Source: Perca fluviatilis (lineage: Eukaryota; Chordata; Actinopteri; Perciformes; Percidae). From it: a stretch of 64,000 nt of DNA. A program made the translations under genes and the position numbers. Numbering within the stretch: the stretch's first letter is position 1; the number at the start of each line of letters is the position of its first letter. Location: contig NC_053133.1 of the NCBI RefSeq assembly GCF_010015445.1, forward strand, positions 28,503,661 through 28,567,660, written 5' to 3'. Shown one piece after another: positions 34,489-44,320 of this stretch. The notes beneath the pieces were generated by a model, which was not told where the DNA came from, ran no database searches, and saw only the letters and a program-made list of their open reading frames with translations.

Positions 34489-37400
34489 TTATTTGAATGT
34501 AGTTGATGACCCCTGGTCTAGCTTTGTGCTTCTGGTGTTGTCTAGCTCTGAGTTAAGATGTCCTACCGGGCACTTTCCTGCCGTTGTTTTGCATTCAAAA
34601 GTGATTGCTGCCCGCTCATGTTGTGCTAGGGTCCAGCGGTGAACTGCACCCTTGTTCAGAGAGAACCCACTGATGCCTCCCTTTGTCTTTGAGTCACGAT
34701 TGGCTGTTTGCTCAATGACTTGATCACATGCGGTGCCGGCAAAACCATGACTTTGATGTCTTTGTGCCACAAAGTCACCTGAAAGAAGCTGCTGGTGTGC
34801 TGAAGGGTGTGTGTCTACCAGGTTGGTAATTTCAGCCCAATATGCCGTCAAATGCCTGGCATAATTTACTTTGTCACAGGCAAAAAAACAGGGCAGCATA
34901 CGTTGCACTGTCGACAAATGGAGAGCCCAGTTCCCCTCTCTTGTTGCCCTGATGAAAAGAAGCAAACTCATGTCAAGGTATGTGCTCCAAAATGCAAATG
35001 TGTGGTTACAGTTGTTTTTCACCACAAATTCTTCATAACCTTGCAGTAACTACTGACATGTGTCTGATGTTAGCATGACCTTGAACTCTTCACAGGGAAA
35101 ACACTCCTGCAGATCTCTTGCCACTTTTAAAGCAGCTGCATTTTGTTCTTGTGTGTGTCCAAGTATGCCCACCAGCCCAGTTTCTGGAGTGCTTCCATCA
35201 GGAGTTTGTGAGCCCGTATGCTCCTGTTGTAGTGACGGCCGGAGATCACTCCATCAATTGAGCCTGCGGCCACCAGGTCAACTTTCCAATGCATCACAGA
35301 TATGCCATTGCTGTGTGGAACTCTCCCATCCTCACTACAATTCTCTCAGAGTAAGAATTTGTTTGCCAACGGATCTCTTGGGCCTTGGCATATATGGCTT
35401 GATCCATAACCAAAACAACTTATTTTTGTTCCAAAATGTCAGCAATGGCAATGGAGCGGCGAAGGGTGGTGTGGACAGTGTTGAGATCAGTTGGGCTGGC
35501 GTCAATCACTGGTAGGTAGCCAACGTACGTAGATGGTAGGACTGTGTATTCCTTCAACATGACATTAAAACCTGTCCATCCAGGTAGGACTTTGCCCTGG
35601 GCCTCAGGTATTTTCAGTAAAAAGAATGCAGCATCAATTCTTCTACCGGTAGTTTGAGCATATCTGTATTGGTCCTGCTGCAGATCTATCTTCAATGCGA
35701 AGTTCTGTGGACCAGACCTTTTTCTTCTTGTGTAGGTTGACAAATTCAGTGGAGGAGGATGAACAAACCGCTGTCGTGTTCTCTGTCTGGGTAATGTGTC
35801 TGGTAAGGATGCTGTATAACTGTTTTTGGCCCTCTGAATTATTATACCATTTGTGTCATGTGTCCCTTTACCTGAAAGAGTCTCCTCTCCAAAGTCATTA
35901 TTATCCCAGACAAGAGTCACAGGCACTTCAGCACTGATGTTTTCAGGGATGTATGTTTCTCCTCTCTCCATTTGTAGGTGAGTAAGGGCAGTATCATGCT
36001 CAAGGACCCGGGAATTGGATGAGCAGTGACCCAGACCATATATGCCAAACTGCCATTTCAAGTGAGCACTGTTTTGGCATGAGCCACCGTCCTCTGGTTG
36101 CCAGGGTAATAATGTCCTGACAAGTGGACACTATCTTTCTGCTGTCCTCTGAAGTGACATCAACACGTTCATCTGATGGTTGTGATGACATTCCTGATGT
36201 CCATGCAATGAAATTAAAAAGTTGGTGAGGCACTACACTCAGGGCATTCTCCAGTGTTAGGTCACCTGCTGTGGGAGGCCATTGAAGCTTTGGTGATCTT
36301 TTGATGTGTTTTGAATGATTTCTTTAAGTGTCATTGCTGCATGGTATAACACCCGAGAATCATCCGTGTTGATGGTGGCATTTTCAATATCTCCTTGACT
36401 TGTCATTTCTCCTTCACTTTCTTCAGATGAGGAAGAAGCAGAGAAAACAGCAACTTCATGCACAATCTCATCAGCTGACAGATTGTCCACATATACAAGG
36501 TAAGTTGTGGATGCCTTCTTGAATTTCAAGAAGGGATGAGACTTGTGAAGTCTTGCTTTTAGTGAGTGTGCCTTATAAGCTGTAATGTTCACTCCCTCTG
36601 TTTCTTCCACAGTTTTTTTGAAAAGCAAATTCAGCTTTGACAGTCGAAGCACTTCACGGTGTTTTAACAGCCTCTCCTCAATGACTGTTTTGCAGAAGTG
36701 CTTGTATCCATTTTCCAGACTGATCTCATGAATTGGCGTATGTATGACATGCCAATTTGTATGCCGTTTTTGCGTGTTATCAAGACGCATAATCGTATTT
36801 TTGCGTGTATATCAACGCAAATCGGCCGCCATTGACCTACATTGCGAGTCAGTTTCCACCGTAGAGAGTAGTATGAAGGAACGGGGGGATTGCGTAAGGA
36901 GGTAGGTTGGGGTGGCGGATGGGTAAAACGGGTTCGTGTCCCGCTGGTGGCGAATTTTTCAGCCGTTTTTATTTATTTTTTGTTTTTTTTAATAAGCCTT
37001 ACCCAATGTTTCTTTCCTAAACCCAACCATTTGTTGTTTTCCTAAGCGTGTTTTTGTCACTGTTTTGTTACTAAAGCCTTTCCCTGTGTTCTTTTCCTAA
37101 ACCCAACCATTCTTTTTTTTTTTAACAGGCGTGTGACGTTCTCGCGATAGTACGCCGCGTTCTCGCGATAACACGCAACGTGGCGAGGCCACGTGGTGGG
37201 TATGTTTACATCAGCTGCATACAGCGTAGACATACACGTGGATAGCTGAAAATGCGTACAATAACACGCCATTTGGCTTTATGAAAGTGGCGTGTATATT
37301 TACACAAAGTCATGATGCCATGTTGCCATTTTCATATATGTTCGTTTCTGTTTTCTCAGTTTTGTGTGTGGTCAGGTACCGGGTATAATCTCGATAGCAG

Positions 37401-37813
37401 GTGAAGTGATAGCTTGCTTCACTAGCCACCAAGTCCCTGTCTTGGATATGGAGAAGGAGAGACTCATCCCTTCTCCCTTCAGCAGCGAGAAGCAATTTCC
37501 CAGCATGGAGTGTTTAACACTGTGTTAGTTTTTCTTTTATCCTTTTCCTGCTGTGTGTCTGAACCTTGTACTTATCATGTTTGCAAATAATGCATTGTAC
37601 TGGAAGCAGGTGTGGGGCACGCTTGGATGTGTAGAGTTCACTGGCGTAAGACCTAAGAGACCGTGTTTTTACTGGAGTTGCCTCACCATCCTCTGCCTCT
37701 AACACTAAAAAAGTGCAAAACAATAGATTTATATTCTGCACCCTTCTCTCACCCTTCTCCACATCACTGATTAAAGAAAAATGGTTTGTAACTTTCAGCC
37801 GGGGAAACCTCAT
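34489..37813 (-). pseudogene. Relic of a large multi-copy protein of unnamed family
   Basis: A series of minus-strand frames reads in order: a cysteine-rich start (VQCIICKHDKYK, 37600s), LLLHIQDRDLVASEASYHFTCYRDYTR (37350-37490), NGYKHFCKTVIEERLL (36690-36730), LFNFIAWTSG (36200), AVWHIWSGS (36060), VWDNNDFGEETLSGKGTHD (35880-35930), a broken middle (35100-35340), YARHLTAYWAEI (34820-34860) and WTLAQHERAAI (34600-34640). I recall this motif order from widespread, uncharacterised animal proteins often present in many copies, sometimes near DNA transposons, but cannot name the family. The copy is dead: an in-frame TAA at 37514-37516, several frameshifts, and a MITE-like insertion at 36735-37320. 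Confidence 0.6.
36735..37320. mobile_element. MITE-like element with a tRNA-like segment, copy 2
   Basis: Interrupts the coding relic between NGYKHF (minus strand, left side) and its upstream part. It shares TAAGGAGGTAGGTTGGGGTGG-like sequence, GGCGGATGGGTAAAAC, a GTTCGTGTCC box, TTTCCTAAACCCAACC words and CTCGCGATAACACGC with 23740-24310. Both edges carry words such as TGGCGT...GCGTGTTAT and ATAACACGCC, suggesting loose terminal inverted repeats. The tRNA-like boxes here are too closely spaced to be functional. Confidence 0.5.
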
Positions 37814-37879
37814 GCTCCATATATTGGTTCCACCTGTTCCCCTAACATGGGTAATAGACCATTTTGCTATAATTGGAAG

Positions 37880-38290
37880 GGTATATTTTGGCAGGGTGTT
37901 TTTATTATATTACTGTTAATACAGTGCATATATCTTTATTATTTGTACTACTCTTATGTTAGTGCTACTACATTGCACATATCTGTACATGTTTTTCATA
38001 CATTGTTCATATTGCTTATCCATTTATTTTTCTCATAAGGCTACTGCTAATATACTTCACACATTTATATGTAATTTATATTACTGTAAACATACTACTT
38101 TCCTAACTATCTACACATCTTTATCAATACTAGTTTTTATTCCCAACTTGTATTCTATTATTATTTCATGTATATTGTATCCTATTATTTAATGTCTATT
38201 CTGTATGTGTGCTGTGTGTCTGATATTTTGCTGCTGCAACACGGTAATTGGGATCAATAAAAAACTCTATCACTGCACTGTATGTCTTAT
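37880..38290 (+). mobile_element. AT-rich LINE 3' UTR-like segment
   Basis: T-rich sequence with repeated GCACATAT and TGTAATTTAT words, ending GGGATCAATAAAAAACTC near 38249-38266, which resembles a LINE polyadenylation end. No ORF2 residues were found, so the assignment is weak. Confidence 0.3.
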
Positions 38291-38454
38291 ACTGTTTATG
38301 GAGGGAATGGTGGGTCCACTTCCCTCAAATATATGCATGCAGCACTTCATTGTTCATTGCACTTCATGTTTTGCCATTTCTTTCCAGTATATAGAGCTCA
38401 ACAGTGACCGCCCACGTTTTATCAGCTCTGGTTCGGGAAGTATTTTTCCCCATT

Positions 38455-38594
38455 CAATAATCAATAATTGAGTCAAAGATATTTGACTTTTTCGATGAAA
38501 TAAAAGTAATAAACTCTACATGTCTGGCCCTTGGTGTGATTGTCTTTTCCCAGTGTGGCCCTCTGGGAAATTGAGTTTGACACCCCTGCTCTAG
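38455..38594 (-). mobile_element. hAT terminal fragment, related to the element at 42743
   Basis: Reverse complement of the first ~140 bp of the hAT at 42743-43562: on the minus strand it starts CAGGGGTGTCAAACTCAATT at 38594 and runs through CCAGACATGTAGAGTTTATT. The rest of the element is not continuous here. The interval 38600-38915 is otherwise featureless. Confidence 0.75.
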
Positions 38595-38883
38595 CCGTTT
38601 AAAAGCCAGTTGTTGACAAACGCGTCACCAACACCGACACTTTCCTATGCACACTATTCGATGAAGGCAACAAATACGTCATGCATGTCGGACCACAAAC
38701 ATAGCTGCCTGCTTCATTCGCCGGGAAAATAACCTGGAGGAAATTACTGCTATTATAGTTATAGACAAAGTATGTGAGTGGCAACTATTTTTATTTGCTT
38801 TGTTGAAAAGCGTAGCGGTTACATATAAAAAACTGGGTTATCCATCACCACAGATCGTCTGAAAACACGAAATCTCCCCTCGG

Positions 38884-38924
38884 CCTAACAAGAATCAAGA
38901 CAAACAAGTTTGTCTAAGTGTGTG

Positions 38925-39009
<85 letters not shown>

Positions 39010-39023
39010 TGTATGTGTGTTTG

Positions 39024-39099
<76 letters not shown>

Positions 39100-39150
39100 T
39101 GTATGTGTGTTGGCCTGTGTGTGTGCCGATATTATCGGCTAGTCCTGGCA
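38884..39150. repeat. Degenerate NLR-cassette flank with long GT microsatellite
   Basis: AAGAATCAAGACAAACAAG (38891) followed by (GT)n (38919-39123) and CCGATATTATCGGCTAG mirrors the sequence that follows each NLR first-exon copy at 40.7, 41.3, 43.9 and 44.6 kb, but no exon precedes it. It may be a fifth cassette that lost its exon. C/V frames over the GT tract are artefacts. Confidence 0.6.
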
Positions 39151-39289
39151 AACTCGATTCTTGAATCACTTGAGTCAGTATTGTATGCTACATCCAAGGC
39201 GAGCGTTTGATTTGGATAAAATGCCATGTTATCATTTAGAATCTTTTAATATTATTTTCAAAACATTATATCCATGGGTGCGCTGCCAC

Positions 39290-40130
39290 ATGGGTGGCAG
39301 TGAAGGTCAGGGGCCTCGACGGACCAGACCCAAGCAGCAGACGCTGGCTCTGGGGACGTGGAACGTCACCTCTCTGTGGGGGAAGGAGCCGGAACTGGTG
39401 CGGGAGGTGGAGCGCTACCGGTTAGATCTGGTGGGGCTTACCTCTACGCACAGTCTCGGTTCTGGAACCGTACTCCTGGAGAGGGGTTGGACTCTTTTCT
39501 TCTCCGGAGTTGCTCAGGGTGTGCGGCGCCGGGCGGGTGTGGGGATACTAACAAGCCCCCGGCTGAGCGCCGCTACGTTGGAGTTTACCCCGGTGGACGA
39601 GAGGGTCGCCTCCCTCGCACCTGCGGGTTTTGGGGGGGAAAACTCTGACTGTTGTTTGTGCATATGCACCAAACAGGAGTTCGGAGTATTTGGCCTTCTT
39701 GGAGACCTTAGGTGGAGTCCTGCATGGGGCGCCAGTGGGGGACTCCATTGTTCTGCTGGGGGACTTCAACGCACACGTGGGCAATGATGGAGACACCTGG
39801 AGAGTGCTGATTGGGAGGAAACGGCCTCCCTGATCTAAACCAGAGTGGTTGTTTGTTGTTGGACTTCTGTGCTAGTCATGGATTGTCTATACGCAACACC
39901 ATGTTCGAACATAGGGATGCTCATAAGTGTACCTGGTACCAGAGCACCCTAGGCCGAAGGTCAATGATCGATTTTATAATCGTTTCATCTGATCTGAGGC
40001 CGTTTTGGACACTCGGGTGAAGAGAGGGGCAGAGCTGTCAACCGATCACCATCTGGTGGTGAGTTGGGTCAGGGGGTGGGGGAAGACTCTGGACAGACCT
40101 GGTAAGCCCAAACGTGTAGTGCGGGTAAAG
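39290..40130 (+). pseudogene. Rex3/RTE-like LINE endonuclease fragment
   Basis: Plus-strand frames 39161-39787, 39630-39833 and 39811-40020 together give an APE endonuclease: LGTWNVTSLWGKE, VLLERGWTLFF, then [27 protein letters not shown] (GDFN metal/catalytic motif), and [20 protein letters not shown]. Frameshifts occur at a G8 run near 39633 and near 39815. The catalytic DHH region near 40035 is present. The RT is missing: the sequence changes at about 40131 to hAT sequence. The protein is of the same family as the RT piece at 55283-56148. Confidence 0.75.
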
Positions 40131-40342
40131 AGAGACCTGGTATTGTGTATGTTGACTCACTGAAATAGCTTACTGGGACACTTGATGGAACTGAGCCATC
40201 ATGAAGGTTATCAATTTCAGCTGTGCTTTTCCTACTATGACAAGTAAAAATGTCTGCTGTGAACCTAAATTGATATGCGGGCCGGATCAGAATGTACGAG
40301 GAGCCGAATTTGGCCCGCGGGCCTTGAGTTTGACACGTGCTC
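40131..40342 (+). mobile_element. 3' end of the hAT found at 42743, truncated
   Basis: Matches 43336-43562 from GACCTGGTATTGTG to GAGTTTGACACGTG, apart from a short internal gap (the GAAAAAGGTCCATA block at 43468-43481 is absent). It is followed by CTCTACAACCTCCC of the minisatellite monomer, the same junction as the complete copy. Its 5' half is replaced by the LINE fragment. Confidence 0.8.
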
Positions 40343-40400
40343 TACAACCTCCCTGTTAGTTTGACCACCAGAGGGCGCTCTACAACCTCCCTGTTGGCAA
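40343..40400. repeat. Solitary CTCF-like minisatellite monomer
   Basis: A partial monomer (from 40343) and one full 38-bp monomer starting at 40365 with CCACCAGAGGGCGC, ahead of NLR exon copy A. It is the same unit as the 28-copy array. Confidence 0.85.
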
Positions 40401-40495
40401 TACTCGTGTTTAACCCTTTAAGTTTCATATCTTAAATTTGTATTTTTATACATTTTATTTAATGCATCACTTAAATGAGTTATTAGTTCTCTTAC

Positions 40496-40642
40496 TTTGT
40501 GTCTGAGGGTCCAGGTTCAGTACTGAAGTATAGAGGTTGTCCTATGGACCAGTCACTCTTCATAGACTGACAGCCAGATACTATAGACTCTGCTCCGTCC
40601 TCCTCTTCCTCCAAATCACTCATCTTCTGATCTGAAGTCAGT
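40496..40642 (-). CDS. NLR first coding exon, copy A
   Basis: Minus-strand exon of 147 bp: acceptor CCTCTTAG, 19 nt of 5' UTR, ATG at 40623-40621, 42 codons plus two bases, donor GTAAGAG. The peptide begins MSDLEEEEDGAES and contains SMKSDWSIG and STEPGPSDT, the N-terminal motif of fish NLRC3-like proteins (acidic start, then a CxSMKSD-type repeat). It is closest to the NACHT exon of the four copies. It differs from the others at a few residues (SIVSG here). The open exon with intact sites suggests it can be spliced. Confidence 0.75.
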
Positions 40643-40699
40643 CTAAGAGGTAAAACAGCAACACTGACTGTGAGCTCACAACACAAGAATCAATATAAA

Positions 40700-40990
40700 C
40701 AAGTTTGTCTTAGTGTGTGTGTCTGTGTGTGTATGTGTGTGTTTGTCTGTGTGTGTGTGTCTGTGTGTATGTTAGAGCCCGAACAATATATCGGCGGGCC
40801 GTTATTATCGGCCGATAATATATTAGGCATTTTCCAAACTATCAGAAATCAGCATTTATAATGGCCGATTTTTTTTTAAACAGTCATTCATCAGAATCAT
40901 TTATAATGACTAATGACTCTGATAATTGAATATTAAAAAAATTAAATAAAACCAGACGAAACACCCTTCAACCATGTTCTGAGTGTTGGT
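40700..40990. repeat. Cassette intron segment: GT tract and TATCGGCCGATA repeat
   Basis: A short (GT)n with interruptions (40713-40771), then GAACAATATATCGG...TTATCGGCCGATAATATATT (a near-palindrome) and an AT-rich stretch. The same order follows exon copies B and C. The palindromic part resembles a dispersed fish repeat. Confidence 0.7.
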
Positions 40991-41004
40991 GTTGCATAGT
41001 TTGT

Positions 41005-41080
41005 CCACCAGAGGGCGCTCTACAGCGTCTCTGTTAGTTAGACCACCAGAGGGCGCTCTACAACCTCCCTGTTGGCAATA
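41005..41080. repeat. Two CTCF-like minisatellite monomers
   Basis: Two 38-bp monomers starting at 41005 and 41043, both with a perfect CCACCAGAGGGCGC, then TTGGCAATACTCGTG. They precede NLR exon copy B. Confidence 0.85.
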
Positions 41081-41163
41081 CTCGTGTTTAACCCTTTAAG
41101 TTTCATATCTTAAATTTGTATGTTATTTAATGCATCATTTAAATGAGTTATTAGTTCTCTTAC

Positions 41164-41310
41164 TTTGTGTCTGAGGGTCCAGGTTCAGTACTGAAGTATA
41201 GAGGCTGTCCTACGGACCAGTCACTCTTCATAGACTGACAGCCAGATTCTACAGACTCTGCTCCATCCTCCTCTTCCTCCAAATCACTCATCTTCTGATC
41301 TGAAGTCAGT
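41164..41310 (-). CDS. NLR first coding exon, copy B
   Basis: Same structure as copy A (147 bp, acceptor CCTCTCAG, ATG at 41291-41289, donor GTAAGAG). The peptide differs at SVESG and SVGQ. No stop or lost splice site is seen. The donor phase (two bases left over) is identical in all copies, so any of them could serve as the start exon of the same downstream gene. Confidence 0.75.
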
Positions 41311-41379
41311 CTGAGAGGTAAAACAGGAACACTGACTGTGAGCTCACAACACAAGAATAAAGACAAACAAATTTGTCTT

Positions 41380-41690
41380 ACTGTGTGTGTGTGTGTGTTT
41401 GTGTATCTCTCTGTCTGTGTGTATGTGTGTGTGTGTGTGTGTGTGTATGTGTGTATGTTAGAGCCCAACCAATATATCGGCGGGCTGTTATTATCGGCCG
41501 ATAATATATTAGGCATTTTCCAAACTATCAGTATTGGCATTTATAATGGCAGATTTTTTTTAAATAGTCATTCATCAGAATCATTTATAATGACAAATGA
41601 CATATGATTCTGATAACTGAATATTAAAAAAATTAAATAAAACCAGACGAAACACCCTTCAACCATGTTCTGAGTGTTGGCGTTGCATAG
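41380..41690. repeat. Cassette intron segment: GT tract and TATCGGCCGATA repeat
   Basis: (GT)n at 41381-41456, the near-palindrome at about 41472-41512, and the AT-rich stretch with AAACCAGACGAAACACCC-type sequence ending just before the minisatellite array at 41696. It is colinear with the segments after copies A and C. Confidence 0.7.
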
Positions 41691-41695
41691 TTTGT

Positions 41696-42742
41696 CCACC
41701 AGAGGGCACTCTACAACGTCTCTGTTAGTTTGACCACCAGAGGGCGCTCTACAACGTCTCTGTTAGTTTAACCACCAGAGGGCGCTCTACAGCGTCTCTG
41801 TTAGTTTGACCACCAGAGGGCGCTCTACAGCGTCTCTGTTAGTTTGACCACCAGAGGGCGCTCTACAACGTCTCTGTTAGTTTAACCACCAGAGGGCGCT
41901 CTACAGCGTCTCTGTTAGTTTGACCACCAGAGGGCGCTCTACAACGTCTCTGTTAGTTTGACCACCAGAGGGCGCTCTACAACGTCTCTCTAAGTTTGAC
42001 CACCAGAGGGCGCTCTACAACGTCTCTGTTAGTTTGACCACCAGAGGGCGCTCTACAACGTCTGTGTTAGTTTGACCACCAGAGGGCGCTCTACAACCTC
42101 CCTGTTAGTTTTTCCACCAGAGGGCGCTCTACAACCTCCCTGTTAGTTTGTCCACCAGAGGGCGCTCTACAACCTCCCTGTTAGTTTGACAACCAGAGGG
42201 CGCTCTACAACGTCTGTGTTAGTTTGACCACCAGAGGGCGCTCTACAACGTCTGTGTTAGTTTGTCCACCAGAGGGCGCTCTACAACCTCCCTGTTAGTT
42301 TGTCCACCAGAGGGCGCTCTACAACCTCCCTGTTAGTTTGACCACCATAGGGCGCTCTACAACGTCTCTGTTAGTTTGACCACCATAGGGCGCTCTACAA
42401 CGTCTCTGTTAGTTTGACCACCAGAGGGCGCTCTACAACGTCTCTGTTAGTTTGACCACCAGAGGGCGCTCTACAGCGTCTCTGTTAGTTTGACCACCAG
42501 AGGGCGCTCTACAGCGTCTCTGTTAGTTTGACCAGCAGAGGGCGCTCTACAGCGTCTCTGTTAGTTTGACCACAAGAGGGCGCTCTACAGCGTCTCTGTT
42601 AGTTTGACCACCAGAGGGCGCTCTACAACGTCTCTGTTAGTTTGACCAGCAGAGGGCGAGCTACAACGTCTCTGTTAGTTTGACCACCAGAGGGCACTCT
42701 ACAACGTCTCTGTTAGTTTGACCACCAGAGGGCGCTCTACAA
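41696..42742. repeat. 38-bp minisatellite, 28 tandem CTCF-motif-like monomers
   Basis: Monomers begin every 38 bp from 41696 to 42722 (27 intervals of exactly 38). All are in the same orientation. Twenty of 28 contain a perfect CCACCAGAGGGCGC; with its flank (TGACCACCAGAGGGCGCT) this is near the established vertebrate CTCF consensus TGGCCACCAGGGGGCGCTA. Variants are CAACCAG (42190), CCACCATA (42342 and 42380), CCAGCAG (42532 and 42646), CCACAAG (42570) and GCAC for GCGC (41696 and 42684). The second half varies as ACAACG, ACAGCG or ACAACC types, showing block duplication. The 28th monomer is cut by a hAT; the array continues with one monomer at 43588. Whether CTCF binds is not shown by sequence alone. 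Confidence 0.95.
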
Positions 42743-43562
42743 CAGGGGTGTCAAACTCAATTTCCCAGAGGGCCACACTGGGAAAAGAGAATCGCACCAA
42801 GGGCCAGACATGTAGAGTTTATTGCTTTTATTTCATTGAAAAAGTAAAAAATCTTTGACTCAATTATTGTATGTCTCATATATTCTTCCCACTTACAGTT
42901 TGGTTGACATAAAGCCCTGAAAAAGTGAGCAAAAAAGTTCCAAAGCCATCCTAGAATTTAGCAAATCAAGCAATACAATGATAACATTTTCTAAGTAGCT
43001 ACCACCCAGCTGACCCACAACAAGCTCTTTCACAGCCTGAATATGCAAACGTTCTGCTTCTGGGGGGATTTCTGAGTCTCAAAGTCAGCAAATTTGCCAA
43101 ATTCTGCTTTGAGTGTAACGTAATTACAAGTTGAAAAACAGTTTCCCATGTTTTCGGTTTGGCGCACAACTAGGTGGGCCAAAATGTATAGACCTTTTTC
43201 ACGGTAGACATGTTGACATGTTGACATGTCATAGTAGGAAAAGCACAAGTGTATTCAAAACCATTACTGATGGCTGCATTCCACTTAGGAGAGGACCTGG
43301 TATTAAACCATTACTGATGGCTGCATTCCACTTAGGAGAGGACCTGGTATTGTGCATGTTGACTCACTGAAATAGCTTACTGGGACACTTGATGGAACTG
43401 AGCCATCATGAAGGTTATCAATTTCAGCTGTGCTTTTCCTACTATGACAAGTCAAAATGTCTGCTGTGAAAAAGGTCCATAGTGAACCTAAATTGATATG
43501 CGGGCCGGATCAGAATGTACGAGGAGCCGAATTTGGCCCACGGGCCTTGAGTTTGACACGTG
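42743..43562 (+). mobile_element. Non-autonomous hAT element inserted in the minisatellite
   Basis: An 820-bp element with ends CAGGGGTGTCAAACTCAA and TTGAGTTTGACACGTG and a perfect 8-bp duplication CTCTACAA (42735-42742 and 43563-43570). No transposase is present. An internal 47-bp direct duplication (AAACCATTACTGATGGC starting at 43258 and 43305) is private to this copy. Removing the element and one duplication restores the 38-bp period of the array exactly. Confidence 0.92.
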
Positions 43563-43625
43563 CTCTACAACCTCCCTGTTAGTTTGACCACCAGAGGGCG
43601 CTCTACAACCTCCCTGTTGGCAATA
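43563..43625. repeat. Minisatellite continuation after the hAT
   Basis: The rest of monomer 28 and a 29th monomer (43588, perfect CCACCAGAGGGCGC), followed by the TTGGCAATACTCGTG sequence that precedes every exon copy. Confidence 0.88.
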
Positions 43626-43718
43626 CTCGTGTTTAACCCTTTAAGTTTCATATCTTAAATTTGTATTTTTATACATTTTATTTAATGCATCACTTAAATG
43701 AGTTATCAGTTCTCTTAC

Positions 43719-43865
43719 TTTGTGTCTGAGGGTCCAGGTTCAGTACTGAAGTATAGAGGTTGTCCTATGGACCAGTCACTCTTCATAGACTGACAGCCAG
43801 ATACTACAGACTCTGCTCCGTCCTCCTCTTCCTCCAAATCACTCATCTTCTGATCTGAAGTCAGT
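43719..43865 (-). CDS. NLR first coding exon, copy C
   Basis: A 147-bp minus-strand exon with acceptor CTTCTCAG, ATG at 43846-43844 and donor GTAAGAG. The peptide has SVVSG and SDWSIG. It is otherwise as copies A, B and D. It lies upstream (in transcription) of the expanded CTCF-like array, which separates it from copy B. Confidence 0.75.
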
Positions 43866-43936
43866 CTGAGAAGTAAAACAGCAACACTGACTGGGAGCTC
43901 ACAACACAAGAATCAATATAAAGAAGTTTGTCTTAG

Positions 43937-43937
43937 T

Positions 43938-44007
<70 letters not shown>

Positions 44008-44270
44008 TTGTCTGTGTGTGTGTCTGTGTGTATGTTAGAGCCTGAACAATATATCGGCGGGCTGTTATTTTCGGCCGATAATATATTAGGCATTTTCCAA
44101 ACTATCAGTATCAGCATTTAAATTGGCCGATTATTTTTAAAATAGTCATTCATCAGAATCATTTATAATGACAAATGACATATGATTCTGATAAATGAAT
44201 ATTAAAAAAATTAAATAAAACCAGACGAAACACCCTTCAACCATGTTCTGAGTGTTGGCGTTGCATAGTT
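43937..44270. repeat. Cassette intron segment: GT tract and TATCGGCCGATA repeat
   Basis: (GT)n at about 43937-44004, then the ATATATCGGCGGGC...TCGGCCGATAATATATT near-palindrome and AT-rich stretch, colinear with those after copies A and B. Confidence 0.7.
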
Positions 44271-44273
44271 TGA

Positions 44274-44320
44274 CCACCAGAGGGCGCTCTACAACCTCCC
44301 TGTTGGCAATACTCGTGTTT
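44274..44320. repeat. Solitary CTCF-like minisatellite monomer
   Basis: One 38-bp monomer with a perfect CCACCAGAGGGCGC at 44274, then TTGGCAATACTCGTG, preceding exon copy D. Confidence 0.85.

Noticed and set aside
38885..39210. C/V-rich and H/T-rich frames
   Set aside because: Translations of the GT/CA microsatellite; the same applies to those at 12308-12490, 43899-44121 and 62644-63006.
41696..42742. CRISPR-like regular repeats
   Set aside because: The period is 38 bp with no unique spacers; the whole unit repeats. The context is vertebrate, so it is a minisatellite.
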